A stretch of 64,000 nt of DNA from NCBI RefSeq assembly GCF_040958695.1, contig NZ_CP162599.1:1770001-1834000 (forward strand), in the 5' to 3' direction. Positions 15,995-24,771 of the stretch are shown piece after piece; positions within the stretch are counted from its first letter, which is position 1, and every line of letters begins with the position of its first letter. A program made the position numbers and the translations under genes. The notes under the pieces are model-generated. The model made no database searches, was not told the DNA's origin, and was given only the letters and a program-made list of their open reading frames with translations. This stretch comes from Ornithinibacillus sp. 4-3. GTDB lineage: Bacteria; Bacillota; Bacilli; Bacillales; Amphibacillaceae.

Positions 15995-17722
15995 ATGAAG
16001 GAAGTTCTTAAGCGTTTTATTTCCTATTATAAACCTTATAAGAAGCTTTTTATTTTAACTTTTGTTGCCGCAATTTTTGTTGCATTACTTGAAATTGCCT
16101 TTCCTATGATTGTAAATCGTGTGGTCGACACACTATTACCACAAGGAAATTTAACACTAATTTTCTGGGCATGTATTGGTTTACTTGTTATCTACATGTT
16201 TAACTCAGGAGCACATTATATCGTAATGTATTGGGGCCATCGATTGGGAATCAATATTGAAACAGACATGAGAGCACAATTATTTGATCATATTCAAAAG
16301 CTTTCGTTTACGTACCATGATAATAATAAAACAGGACATCTACTTTCAAATTTGACGAATGATTTATTTGAAGTTGGAGAAGTAGCACATCATGGACCAG
16401 AAGATGTATTCATTGCAATCATGACATTTATTGGCTCATTTGGAGCTATGCTATATATTAATGCGCAGTTAGCTCTAATCATGCTGATTATGGTACCTCC
16501 ACTTACCTTTATCATCGTTTACTGTCAACGTCGCATGACAAAAACAATGAAACTGATGTTTAGCAGAATGGCGAATTTTAATGCCAGGGTTGAAGATACA
16601 GTAGGAGGTATTCGATTAGTTCAAGCATTTGCAAATGAAAAACATGAAAGCAAATTATTCCATAAGGATAATTATAATTTCCGAGATTCAAAGCTAGCGG
16701 CTTATCGAGTAATGGGAATAAATGGCTCACTTACTTATTTTATTATGAGAGCAATGATGTTAGTTGTCCTATTAGCAGGAGCGCATTTTATTCTTCAAGG
16801 AAATCTTTCGGTGGGAGACTTTATGGCTTTTGTGCTATTATCAAACATTTTTTTCCGTCCGATTGAGAAAATCAATGCAATTATTGAAAGCTATCCAAAA
16901 GGGTATGCAGGCTTCAAACGTTTTCTAAGCTTGCTTGATACAGATCCAGACATTACCAATAAACCTGAGGCTGAAAATTTAAAACAAGTAACAGGGGATA
17001 TTGTTTATCATAATGTTCATTTTGGTTATAAAGATTCACAACCAATATTAAATGGGATTGATTTAACTATTAAAGCAGGAGAAACAATTGCTTTTGTCGG
17101 TCCTTCTGGAGCAGGGAAAACTACTTTATGTAGCTTATTGCCACGATTTTATGATGTGCAAGAAGGATCTATTACAATTGACGGAAAAGATATTCGTGAT
17201 GTAACACTTGCTTCTTTACGTAGTCATATTGGGATTGTGCAGCAGGACGTATTTTTATTTTCTGGAACATTACGTGAAAACATTTCTTATGGAAAGCTTG
17301 ATGCAACAGAAGAAGAGATTATAGACGCAGTAAAGCGAGCTGAATTAGCAAGCTTTGTTGAAGCTTTACCTGAAGGACTTGAAACAATTGTTGGGGAGCG
17401 TGGAGTGAAATTATCAGGAGGTCAAAAACAACGTTTATCCATCGCCAGGATGTTTCTGAAAAATCCTCCTATTCTTATTTTAGATGAAGCAACGTCAGCT
17501 TTAGATACGGAAACAGAATTATCTATTCAGCGTGCTTTGAATGAATTATCAGATGGAAGAACAACACTTGTTATTGCGCACCGATTAGCAACAATTCGTC
17601 ATGCGGATCGAATTATTGTTACAACTTCAGAAGGGATTGAAGAGCAAGGAACTCATCACCAGCTTCTCAAACAAGGAGGCCATTATGCAACACTACATAA
17701 TGCACAATACAGGTTATCATAA
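15995..17722 (+). CDS. ABC exporter, fused membrane and ATPase domains
   Basis: A 575-residue half-transporter of the MsbA/LmrA type: six membrane segments in residues 1-310, then Walker A GPSGAGKTT, signature LSGGQKQR, Walker B ILILDEATSALD and an H-loop VIAHR. AAGGAGG precedes the start, 12 bases after the reductase stop, so it shares the Fur-controlled promoter. Such exporters in iron operons may export a siderophore or act on a haem or iron complex; substrate not shown by sequence. Confidence 0.9.
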   Translation: MKEVLKRFISYYKPYKKLFILTFVAAIFVALLEIAFPMIVNRVVDTLLPQGNLTLIFWACIGLLVIYMFNSGAHYIVMYWGHRLGINIETDMRAQLFDHIQKLSFTYHDNNKTGHLLSNLTNDLFEVGEVAHHGPEDVFIAIMTFIGSFGAMLYINAQLALIMLIMVPPLTFIIVYCQRRMTKTMKLMFSRMANFNARVEDTVGGIRLVQAFANEKHESKLFHKDNYNFRDSKLAAYRVMGINGSLTYFIMRAMMLVVLLAGAHFILQGNLSVGDFMAFVLLSNIFFRPIEKINAIIESYPKGYAGFKRFLSLLDTDPDITNKPEAENLKQVTGDIVYHNVHFGYKDSQPILNGIDLTIKAGETIAFVGPSGAGKTTLCSLLPRFYDVQEGSITIDGKDIRDVTLASLRSHIGIVQQDVFLFSGTLRENISYGKLDATEEEIIDAVKRAELASFVEALPEGLETIVGERGVKLSGGQKQRLSIARMFLKNPPILILDEATSALDTETELSIQRALNELSDGRTTLVIAHRLATIRHADRIIVTTSEGIEEQGTHHQLLKQGGHYATLHNAQYRLS

Positions 17723-17738
17723 AGAAAAGTAATCAGCG

Positions 17739-18195
17739 ATGCTTAAAATACTACATATTGCTGGTGGTGTTGTTTTTCTAGATGGTAAATTGATTGATTC
17801 ATAAATATTCAACCCGTCAAATTGATCAAGAGATGGCGGTATTACCCAAAGTACCTGAGGCACTAGAAGAGCTAAAGATTAGAGAGCATGTTGCTTATGG
17901 GCGTTATTCTCACCAGCTAGCAATGTTAGAAGTGTTTCAGGAATTAAATAAACAAGAGAAGCGAACCATTATTATGGTTATCCATGATTTAAATCATGCA
18001 GCTCGTTTCTCTGATTATATGGTTGCTATTCGCAATGGCTGAATTATAAAGGAAGGTACTCCTAATGAAGTAATGAGAGCAGAGGTTCTTCAAGAGGTTT
18101 TCCAAATTGATGCAGAGGTTGTTGCTGACCCACGCACAAATAAACCAGTTTGTATTACTTATGATTTACTAACAAAGTCTGCAATAAAACAGTAA
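17739..18195 (+). pseudogene. Decayed siderophore-uptake ABC ATPase (FecE/YusV-like)
   Basis: Residual coding sequence of a ferric-siderophore import ATPase. GGVVFLDGK (about 17762) is separated by a frameshift near 17786 from HKYSTRQIDQEMAVLPKVPEA (17801 on); after YGRYSHQ the frame jumps straight to LNKQEKRTIIMVIHDLNHAARFSDY, so the signature and Walker B are deleted; an in-frame TGA follows at 18040, and the tail IIKEGTPNEVMRAEVLQEVF ends at 18195. Walker A is also gone. At least four lesions, so nonfunctional. Confidence 0.88.
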
Positions 18196-18201
18196 TAAGC
18201 A

Positions 18202-18249
18202 AACTTCCGATTGGATAAATATATTTCATTTATCCAATCGGAAGTTTTT
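18202..18249 (+). terminator. Strong Rho-independent terminator of the iron block
   Basis: 18-bp arms AACTTCCGATTGGATAAA (18202-18219) and its complement (18229-18246), followed by T residues. Confidence 0.92.
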
Positions 18250-18476
18250 CTTGTAAAACTGATTTTTTTGCTCCATTGACCCTGTTTAATTCTCCATTCA
18301 TCCATTCGGAATCTCTGAAAATCCTATTCTAGCAAGCTTTCATACCATTTGATACCACTCACCGTTTTTTAGGTTCCATTCAATGCTTTTTTCCCTCCTT
18401 TCATCCAAAAATTAATGCGACAGTGGGATATCTTTTTTATGCTTGGGTCAGTCAAATAAAAAGGAGTGTTTTAATA

Positions 18477-18974
18477 ATGGAATGGTTTCAAGAGTTATTA
18501 ATCAATTTAATGGAGGCAGATAGATGGATACAATATTTAAGTGTATTTATTACATCAATTATTCCATTTTTTGAATCTTATGTCGCAATTCCAATAGGGA
18601 TTGTATTTGGATTTCCGAGCGTTCAAGTTGTTATCATTGCTGCTATAGCAAATTGGTTGTCTGTCATGGTATTTATTTGGTTGATTTCTGGTTTGCGTAA
18701 GAAAATAGTTAAAAATAAAGATACTGGTAATAAACGAAAAAATCGTGCACAAAAAATATTTAATAAGTATGGTGTCGCTGGTTTATCTTTTGCAGGGCCA
18801 ATTATTTGCTATCATGTTTGTGCTGCTATCTCCATTGCTTCGGGTGCTAAGAAAGCTTATGTAAGTGTTTGGCAAGCAATAGCCATTACAACTTGGTCGG
18901 TAGCATTAGGAGTAGCTTTCCATTATGGTGTGAACCTTCTGGAATATCTCCCTAATCTTAATCCGTTTTCATAA
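18477..18974 (+). CDS. Small multidrug-export-type membrane protein (PF06695-like)
   Basis: Start at ATG 18477 behind AAGGAG. The 165-residue protein has four to five hydrophobic segments, with SIIPFFESYVAIPIGIVFG near residue 30 and FAGPIICYHVCAAISIASGA near 115, the conserved parts of the putative small multidrug export family. That name is historic; transport has not been shown for the family in general. 45 bases upstream of the next small membrane gene. Confidence 0.75.
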   Translation: MEWFQELLINLMEADRWIQYLSVFITSIIPFFESYVAIPIGIVFGFPSVQVVIIAAIANWLSVMVFIWLISGLRKKIVKNKDTGNKRKNRAQKIFNKYGVAGLSFAGPIICYHVCAAISIASGAKKAYVSVWQAIAITTWSVALGVAFHYGVNLLEYLPNLNPFS

Positions 18975-19019
18975 AGACTAACTCTATAAACAATATTTTT
19001 AAATAAGGAGTGGTGAAAT

Positions 19020-19223
19020 ATGAAAAAAGTGATACAAAAAATTGGACCTGTATTAATGATATTACTCACAATTTTTCCGATTTTGGTGATCTATCAGCCT
19101 ATATCTAAGCAGGTTCCATCGTTGCCAAATTTTGAAGCTCCTAGCTGGTTAACCCCTGTTGGCTTCATCAGTATTGCTTGCATCTTTGTTCTTTCCTTTT
19201 TGATTAAAAATAAAGGGGAATAA
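19020..19223 (+). CDS. Small two-helix membrane protein, unknown
   Basis: A 67-residue protein with two hydrophobic helices (about 8-27 and 46-62), joined by a short external loop containing PSLPNFEAPSW. An AAGGAG site precedes the start and it follows the previous gene closely, so it is probably expressed with it. No recognised family. Confidence 0.6.
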   Translation: MKKVIQKIGPVLMILLTIFPILVIYQPISKQVPSLPNFEAPSWLTPVGFISIACIFVLSFLIKNKGE

Positions 19224-19292
19224 AAAATAATGGCTAAATTATTTTACTTTCTATATGATTAGTACTAAGAAAATAAAGGAGTCGTCAACTAG

Positions 19293-20300
19293 ATGGTCAT
19301 TGCTTTTAATCAGCTAAGGAGAATTGAAAAAAATGTAATCTTATTACCAGAATTTAGCTTAACAGTTCAAAAGGGTGATATTATTACCGTTCAAAGTGAA
19401 AACGAGTATATTGGACATTTCTTTGAATTGTTAAATCACCCAGATTATATACCCCAAAATGCAATCACTATACAAACAGGCGGATTTAGAAATGTGCATT
19501 TGTTTCAGCAAACAGACGGATTGTATAAACGATTGACAGTTACACAAATGCTGCGCTTTTGGTGTAATTTATATAAAAAAGAGCCAGATTTAGAAAACCT
19601 TTTAAATCTTTGTGAATTACAATCCTGTGCTTACAAAAAGGTAAAACACTTAACCTTTTCCGAGCAACAGCGTTTATTATTCGCAGCCGCATTAATCCAT
19701 CAAACGGATGTGTTTATTTTTGAAGATCCTTCTTTAGGGCTGGATCTTCAATCTAAACATGTATTGCACAATATACTTATCCACCTATCTAATCAAGGTG
19801 CTGCAGTCTTAGTATTTACACCAACATTAGAAGAAGCTATCCGTCTTGGCAATTTGGTTTATCGTTATTCTGATCGAGGCATTCAGCAATTGGAACAAGA
19901 TGCAGAGAAAGTAGAGGAGATTGTTGAAACTGAGCATGAAGAAGAGCCTACCAGTATGCAAGTGCAATTAGATAAAATAAGTGCAAAAATTGAAGATAAA
20001 ATTATTCTGTTTAACCCACTTGAAATTGATTATATTGAATCATGCGATGGACAGACTTATTTGTTTGTTAATCACGAGGAATTCGCTTCTTCTAGTACGA
20101 TAAAATATTTGGAGGAGAGATTACAACCCTTAGGTTTTTTCCGTTGTCATCGTTCTTACCTTGTTAATCTACAACGTGTACGGGAGATTATCATTTGGAG
20201 CAAAAATAGCTACAGCCTTAGTTTAGATAACTCTGCTAAAAGTACAATTCCATTATCAAAAGGAAATTATAGTAAGCTGAAAGAGCTGATTCGTTTATGA
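19293..20300 (+). CDS. ABC-ATPase-like domain fused to LytTR DNA-binding domain
   Basis: A 335-residue fusion. Residues 1-200 look like an ABC nucleotide-binding domain that has lost Walker A (the position reads QKGDIITVQSENEYIGHF) but keeps a degenerate signature LTFSEQQRLLFAAALI and Walker B-like DVFIFEDPSLGLD. A charged linker (EKVEEIVETEHEEEP) leads to a LytTR domain (235-335, EIDYIESCDGQTYLFV through FFRCHRSYLVNL). Its stop overlaps the next membrane gene. Most likely a regulator controlling, or sensing through, the adjacent ABC-2-type permease. Confidence 0.82.
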   Translation: MVIAFNQLRRIEKNVILLPEFSLTVQKGDIITVQSENEYIGHFFELLNHPDYIPQNAITIQTGGFRNVHLFQQTDGLYKRLTVTQMLRFWCNLYKKEPDLENLLNLCELQSCAYKKVKHLTFSEQQRLLFAAALIHQTDVFIFEDPSLGLDLQSKHVLHNILIHLSNQGAAVLVFTPTLEEAIRLGNLVYRYSDRGIQQLEQDAEKVEEIVETEHEEEPTSMQVQLDKISAKIEDKIILFNPLEIDYIESCDGQTYLFVNHEEFASSSTIKYLEERLQPLGFFRCHRSYLVNLQRVREIIIWSKNSYSLSLDNSAKSTIPLSKGNYSKLKELIRL

Positions 20301-21002
20301 TGCAAAAATATTTACATCAATGTAAAACAATACTGTATAAAGATTTATGTGACTTGCGCTGGAATGGACAAGTACTTATCAATATAATTGCTGGAATTGT
20401 GGTGATTATACTCATTTCCTATTTTCCAAACAATCAATTTTCAATAGCATTCCTATTTGGATTTATTTTTTGTATGCTAACAATGATTATGCAAGGATAT
20501 TTAATTGTAGAGGAGCGAGAACAGAAAACGATAAGACGTTTAAGACAAGCTGATTTTTCAATTTAACATTATTATTTTATCCAAAGCTTTGATTACTTTT
20601 ATAACAACCCTATTCATATTCATCTTGTTCTTTATACTTTCTGGAAACTCTTTTTTGTTTCATTTTAAACTGATTCTCTTATCTCTACCTATAATTGGTC
20701 TGTTTCTTATTGCTGGAACATATTTAGGTTTGAAAACGAAGAATACGATTGAAGTCAGTCTTTTTGCCACACCTATTATTGTCTTATATCTTTTCATCAA
20801 TGGCCTTTTAATGAATAGTAGTAAAGGAGAGATGCCTTGGTTGGCCATTTTTCCAAATTTTCATTTTCATTATGGGATAGTAGCCCTTTATGCTAAAGAT
20901 CCTTTTCTTATTTATCTAATCGTACCAATTATTTGGTTAATAGGGATTTTCTTCCTTTATACACACTGGTTTAAAAAGCAGAAAAATCGTTTCAATGGTT
21001 AG
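20297..21002 (+). pseudogene. ABC-2-type permease broken by a frameshift
   Basis: The first part (20297-20566) reads MMQKYLHQCKTILYKDLCDL and three membrane segments, ending EEREQKTIRRLRQADFSI then stop. One frame over, AACATTATTATTTTATCC gives NIIILSKALITFITTLF and continues in frame to 21002 with three to four more membrane segments. Joining them gives a normal permease of about 235 residues. The shift lies near 20555-20568, close to a T5 run, so a single-base error or mutation would explain it. Overlaps the ABC/LytTR fusion gene by 4 bases. Confidence 0.8.
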
Positions 21003-21027
21003 CAAGCTAGCATTGGAACGATTTTTG
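20985..21027 (+). terminator. Rho-independent terminator
   Basis: AATCGTTTCAATG (20985-20997) and CATTGGAACGATT (21011-21023) form a hairpin followed by T; it overlaps the last codons of the permease. Confidence 0.85.
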
Positions 21028-21068
21028 TATAGAAATTTATTGACATTTTTCTATTAAAGAAATATGAT

Positions 21069-21090
21069 TATGTTAGTTATTACTAACATA
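21069..21090. promoter_or_regulatory. Probable TetR operator
   Basis: Arms TATGTTAGT (21069-21077) and ACTAACATA (21082-21090) with a 4-base centre, 27 bases before the TetR start. The same half site GTTAGT recurs at 22116, in front of the NAD(P)H-binding gene. Confidence 0.7.
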
Positions 21091-21116
21091 CATTTTGATG
21101 GAATAAAGGTGATACC

Positions 21117-21704
21117 ATGTCTAATAAAAAACTAAGTACTTCTGAACGAATTTTACAAGCAGCACTTCAATTAATGAAGGATAAAGGCTTTCAATTAGTA
21201 ACTATTAAGGAAATTGCAGATGCGGCTAATGTTAGTGAGATGACGGTTTTCCGTCATTTTGAAACTAAAAAAGGACTCCTGGAGGCTGCGGTCGAAAGAA
21301 ATACAGTTATTCCCAGTTTTCAAGAAACACTTGAAAAGGATATTGCTTGGGATCTTGAGCATGATTTATTACTATTTGCTCAGTTATATCTTAGCTTGAT
21401 GGAGCATAATGAATCTATATGTCTACTAGCAGTTCAAGAAAGAACGACGATGCCTGAATTAATTGATTTAATCTCTAATAATACAGAACACCTAAAGGAT
21501 TTTATTACAAAATATTTTAATAAAATGCAGGAAGAAGGCAAAATGATTGAAGTAGATTCTTACACGCAGGCAGCTATATTTATCGCTACTTTATTCAGCT
21601 ATTTTATTTCTACTGCCCTATGGCAAGATAAGTTTATGAATATATCTAAAGAAGAATTTATTAAAAATAGTGTGCAATCTTTTTGTCATGGGATTCTTAA
21701 ATAA
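21117..21704 (+). CDS. TetR-family transcriptional regulator
   Basis: A 195-residue repressor with the N-terminal HTH (SERILQAALQLMKDKGFQLVTI, EIADAANVSEMTVFRHFETK) and an alpha-helical ligand-binding C-terminus. It is followed after 14 bases by a small membrane gene and then a NAD(P)H-binding gene with a matching operator, so these three probably form its regulon. Inducer unknown. Confidence 0.92.
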   Translation: MSNKKLSTSERILQAALQLMKDKGFQLVTIKEIADAANVSEMTVFRHFETKKGLLEAAVERNTVIPSFQETLEKDIAWDLEHDLLLFAQLYLSLMEHNESICLLAVQERTTMPELIDLISNNTEHLKDFITKYFNKMQEEGKMIEVDSYTQAAIFIATLFSYFISTALWQDKFMNISKEEFIKNSVQSFCHGILK

Positions 21705-21718
21705 AGGAGGTGTTAACT

Positions 21719-22093
21719 TTGGAAAATTTGCATCGCCGTATTCATATATCTAGGAAAATCTTTCTTATCCTAGCTTGGATATATGTTGCTTGTATTGTTG
21801 TTCAAACATTTATTGCAGGGATGGCATTTTTTACTAGTTCTACGTGGAAGTATCACACAACATTTGTCATTTGGTTTCAATTTACTCCCATTATCATGCT
21901 GATACTTTCTTTTATAGGTCAGCTTCCAAAGAAAATTCGCTGGCAGGTGGTTGGTTTATTTCTGCTGATTGTACCACTTCAGTATATCAGTATAAATATT
22001 CCTGCTATTGCTGCCATTCATCCAGTCATTCCGTTAGTTTTATTTTGGTTAGGCTTGGTGATTATCAAGCAAACAAGAATGATAATAAAGTAA
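21719..22093 (+). CDS. DUF6220-type four-helix membrane protein
   Basis: TTG at 21719 is chosen because AAAGGAGG (21703-21710) lies 8 bases upstream; the GTG at 21710 overlaps that site. The 124-residue product has four hydrophobic helices, with YVACIVVQTFIAGMAFF in the first and HPVIPLVLFWLGLVII in the last, as in the DUF6220 family. Probably cotranscribed with the TetR gene. Confidence 0.7.
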   Translation: MENLHRRIHISRKIFLILAWIYVACIVVQTFIAGMAFFTSSTWKYHTTFVIWFQFTPIIMLILSFIGQLPKKIRWQVVGLFLLIVPLQYISINIPAIAAIHPVIPLVLFWLGLVIIKQTRMIIK

Positions 22094-22113
22094 AGTATAT
22101 TTTTTTGAAGTAA

Positions 22114-22134
22114 ATGTTAGTTATCAATAACTAA
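22114..22134. promoter_or_regulatory. Probable TetR operator in front of the NAD(P)H-binding gene
   Basis: GTTAGTTAT (22116-22124) and ATAACTAAC (22127-22135, one-base spacing uncertainty) form a near-perfect dyad sharing GTTAGT/ACTAAC with the site at 21069, but with a wider centre. Probably bound by the TetR regulator encoded just upstream. Confidence 0.6.
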
Positions 22135-22151
22135 CTAAAGGAGTGATCAAT

Positions 22152-22793
22152 ATGAAAATTATAGTCTTTGGAGCTACTGGTGATACAGGTATTCAATTGG
22201 TGGAGCAATTATTAGCCGAAGGACATGAAGTAACCGCCATTGTACGTAATCCGGAAAAATTAAAAATATCAGGAGAAAAATTACTAATCGAAAAAGGGGA
22301 TGTATTGAATCCAGTTACTTTGAGTGGAAAGATAAATGGAGCAGATGCAGTATTTTCAGCATTAGGAGGAAATCATCGTCAAGCAACAATTGTTTATTCA
22401 CAAGGAATAGAGAATATTATAACTGAAATGCAGAAATCTGGAATAGAGAGGTTAATTTGTCTATCTGCAGAAACACTCAAATCCAAGGAAGAAGCTACAT
22501 TTGTAGAACGTATTTTTATTAAAATTTTATGGAAGCTATTTTCTAATTTATATAGAGATATGCAACAGATGGAACAGAAAATTCTTTCTAGCTCTTTAGA
22601 TTGGACAATTATTCGCCCTCCAAGACTTACAAATGGAAGCAAAACAAATGATTTTCAAATGAGTATAAATCATTCTATTTCAAAAGGGAAAGGGAAAGGG
22701 AAAATATCACGTGCTGATTTGGCAGTATGTATGATTCAACAATTAACCAATCAAGATTCCTATCAAAGCATTGTTTACGCTTCGAGTAAATAA
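22152..22793 (+). CDS. NAD(P)H-binding (NmrA/SDR5-like) oxidoreductase
   Basis: Start at ATG 22152, 8 bases after AAAGGAG. The 213-residue protein opens with a Rossmann motif FGATGDTGIQLVEQLL and carries DWTIIRPPRLTNG near residue 155, the pattern of atypical SDR/NmrA-like proteins such as BVR-B or YtfG/QorB relatives. Probably an NAD(P)H-dependent quinone or flavin reductase induced by the TetR ligand (inference). Confidence 0.85.
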   Translation: MKIIVFGATGDTGIQLVEQLLAEGHEVTAIVRNPEKLKISGEKLLIEKGDVLNPVTLSGKINGADAVFSALGGNHRQATIVYSQGIENIITEMQKSGIERLICLSAETLKSKEEATFVERIFIKILWKLFSNLYRDMQQMEQKILSSSLDWTIIRPPRLTNGSKTNDFQMSINHSISKGKGKGKISRADLAVCMIQQLTNQDSYQSIVYASSK

Positions 22794-22912
22794 AGAAATA
22801 GATAAATGACAGCCAAACTCTTTTGTAACGAAGGTTTTTACTTGATGAAGTATTTCTTTTACCAACATTTTAGTATAATTGGTTACATGAAGAGAGAGGG
22901 AGGGATTGATCC

Positions 22913-23518
22913 ATGTCAATCATATCATTTCACAAGCCACCTGTATTAAGAGGAGAACAATTAAATTTGATTCCGATGGAGCATGAACATGCGCCATTTC
23001 TTTTTGAAATCAATCATCCGGATATATGGGAATTCATGTTAAGTAATATAAAAACATTAAAGGACATGGAAAAATGGGTTGCTACAGCAATTCAGCAACG
23101 TGAACACGGAACAGCTCTACCATTTGTAGTCGTTTTGAAAGAAACAAATCAAATTGTCGGTGCTACCCGACTTTTTGATATAATCCTTGGTCAAAAGTCA
23201 TGCGAGTTGGGACATACTTGGTATGGTAAAGATTTTCAGAAGACTTTCGTAAATTCAAATGCTAAAAATATGCTATTAACCTATTGCTTTGAAGAATTAA
23301 AATTAGTTAGAGTTCAATTCACGACAGATGAAAGAAATAAACCTTCCCAAAATGCAATCGCACGATTAGGAGCAGTAAATGAAGGTAGAAAAAGAAATGG
23401 AAGAGTACTTGCAGATGGATCTGTTCGTGATGCCATTGTTTATTCCATTACAAATAATGATTGGATTTCCGTAAAGCAAGGATTTCAAGATAGAGATGCT
23501 AAGTACTCAATTAAGTAA
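22913..23518 (+). CDS. GNAT-family N-acetyltransferase
   Basis: A 201-residue RimJ/RimL-type acetyltransferase: LRGEQLNLIPMEHEHAPFLF at the start, the acetyl-CoA region around ELGHTWYGKDFQKTFVNSNAK and the closing VRVQFTTDERNKPSQNAIARLGA. This subgroup modifies protein N-termini or amino groups of small molecules. Own promoter and terminator. Confidence 0.9.
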   Translation: MSIISFHKPPVLRGEQLNLIPMEHEHAPFLFEINHPDIWEFMLSNIKTLKDMEKWVATAIQQREHGTALPFVVVLKETNQIVGATRLFDIILGQKSCELGHTWYGKDFQKTFVNSNAKNMLLTYCFEELKLVRVQFTTDERNKPSQNAIARLGAVNEGRKRNGRVLADGSVRDAIVYSITNNDWISVKQGFQDRDAKYSIK

Positions 23519-23529
23519 ATGTAGATAAA

Positions 23530-23567
23530 AATCAAATTCTTCATTATAGAGGAATTTGGTTTTTTTA
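23530..23567 (+). terminator. Rho-independent terminator
   Basis: AATCAAATTC (23530-23539) pairs with GGAATTTGGTT (23551-23561) and is followed by seven T. Confidence 0.85.
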
Positions 23568-23647
23568 TTGAAAATAGTTTTAAGGTTTCCTGTTCACTTT
23601 GAAGTGGGAATGTCAGAATAGAGTTAAAAGAGTGGAGGTGAAGTAAA

Positions 23648-24373
23648 ATTAGTTATGAATTTCATATGGTATCAATGATCATTATTTCATTGATCGCTGT
23701 ACTTATAATATTCATCTTTCGGAAAAATAAAAGAATTTCTATTCGAATTGGTAGTATTAGTTGGATTGCATTAAGTGCTTATTTTTTTATTGAAGCATTT
23801 GTGATTCATGCAACGACTGCACCTTATGATTTTTTAAAACAACCAATGAGTGATTTAGGTGTTACAACTTGCGGAACAGATACGTATGTGCTCGCAAATT
23901 ATATGATTTGTTCACCTTATCATTGGCTAATGAATTGGACGTTTTTCTTAACTGGATTAGCTATTTTACTTGGTACTGTTTTCCTGTATCCTTTATGGCC
24001 AAAAGCCCGTACTACTAAAATAGCAAGCTTTTTCATCGGTATTTTTGGAATAAGCTATGGTATGTCTGGGATTATTCCTGCTGATATTCATTTTTATGGG
24101 CATACATTAACTGCACTACCGGGGATGGTTGTGCAAATTCCAGCAATGATCTTAATCAGTATTGTTATTTATAAGAAGATGCCTCGTATATTTTGGTGGA
24201 CAATACTTTGGTTAATTGTAAACATACTAGCATTACTAGGAATATTCCTCCAGCCAGTATTTAGCAACCTTCCAGGAGGGTTGCTACAGCGTATTCTATA
24301 TGTTTCGGTGTATATATGGCTAACAGGAATCGCTATTGGATTTTGGCAAAAGCGTCACCGATTTATTGATTAG
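23648..24373 (+). CDS. DUF998-family membrane protein, possible ATT start
   Basis: A membrane protein of about 236-241 residues with six helices; FLKQPMSDLG, GIIPADIHFYGH and the final helix pattern fit DUF998. The only good Shine-Dalgarno, GGAGGTG (23634-23640), points to ATT at 23648, giving ISYEFHMVSM; the first in-frame ATG (23666) is 25 bases from it. I therefore place the start at the ATT, with the ATG as the alternative. Function unknown. Confidence 0.75.
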   Translation: MSYEFHMVSMIIISLIAVLIIFIFRKNKRISIRIGSISWIALSAYFFIEAFVIHATTAPYDFLKQPMSDLGVTTCGTDTYVLANYMICSPYHWLMNWTFFLTGLAILLGTVFLYPLWPKARTTKIASFFIGIFGISYGMSGIIPADIHFYGHTLTALPGMVVQIPAMILISIVIYKKMPRIFWWTILWLIVNILALLGIFLQPVFSNLPGGLLQRILYVSVYIWLTGIAIGFWQKRHRFID

Positions 24374-24430
24374 TGCAGAAGCTTTTAAGGTGTATACAGT
24401 AAATCCTAATCAAAAAAATGAATTGATATA

Positions 24431-24483
24431 CTTCCTATTAGTAAGATGATACATTAAATCATTTTCCTAATAGGAGTTTTTAT
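24431..24483 (+). terminator. Rho-independent terminator
   Basis: CTTCCTATTAG (24431-24441) and CTAATAGGAG (24467-24476) with a T run. Confidence 0.8.
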
Positions 24484-24537
24484 AATTTATCATAAAACTA
24501 GCATTATGGTAGACCACTTTTGAACCTTGACCATAAA

Positions 24538-24750
24538 TCATACACTTAATCTTCTGCTAATTTTTTGTACAGATAATATATTTTGAAATTTGAACATCCT
24601 TACCTGTTTACGATAATAGCAGTAAGCTAGCATCTCATCTTTCTGTATCTTAATTACTCTTATAAAACGTTGGGTCATCTTTCCATTAGCAGAAATATAA
24701 ATCATCTCTAAAGTTGCTCCTTTTTTGATTATGTTGTTAAACAACTTCAT
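24538..24750 (-). CDS. Small WYL-like domain protein
   Basis: A 70-residue protein with the core of a WYL-type SH3-like fold (LEMIYISANGKMTQRFI, then AYCYYRKQVRMFKFQNILSV). Stand-alone small WYL-like proteins are common in Bacillaceae and uncharacterised. GGAGTGAT precedes the start. Two LexA-like palindromes lie immediately upstream, hinting at control by DNA damage. Confidence 0.65.
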   Translation of the reverse strand: MKLFNNIIKKGATLEMIYISANGKMTQRFIRVIKIQKDEMLAYCYYRKQVRMFKFQNILSVQKISRRLSV

Positions 24751-24771
24751 CTGATTATCACTCCTATTATA

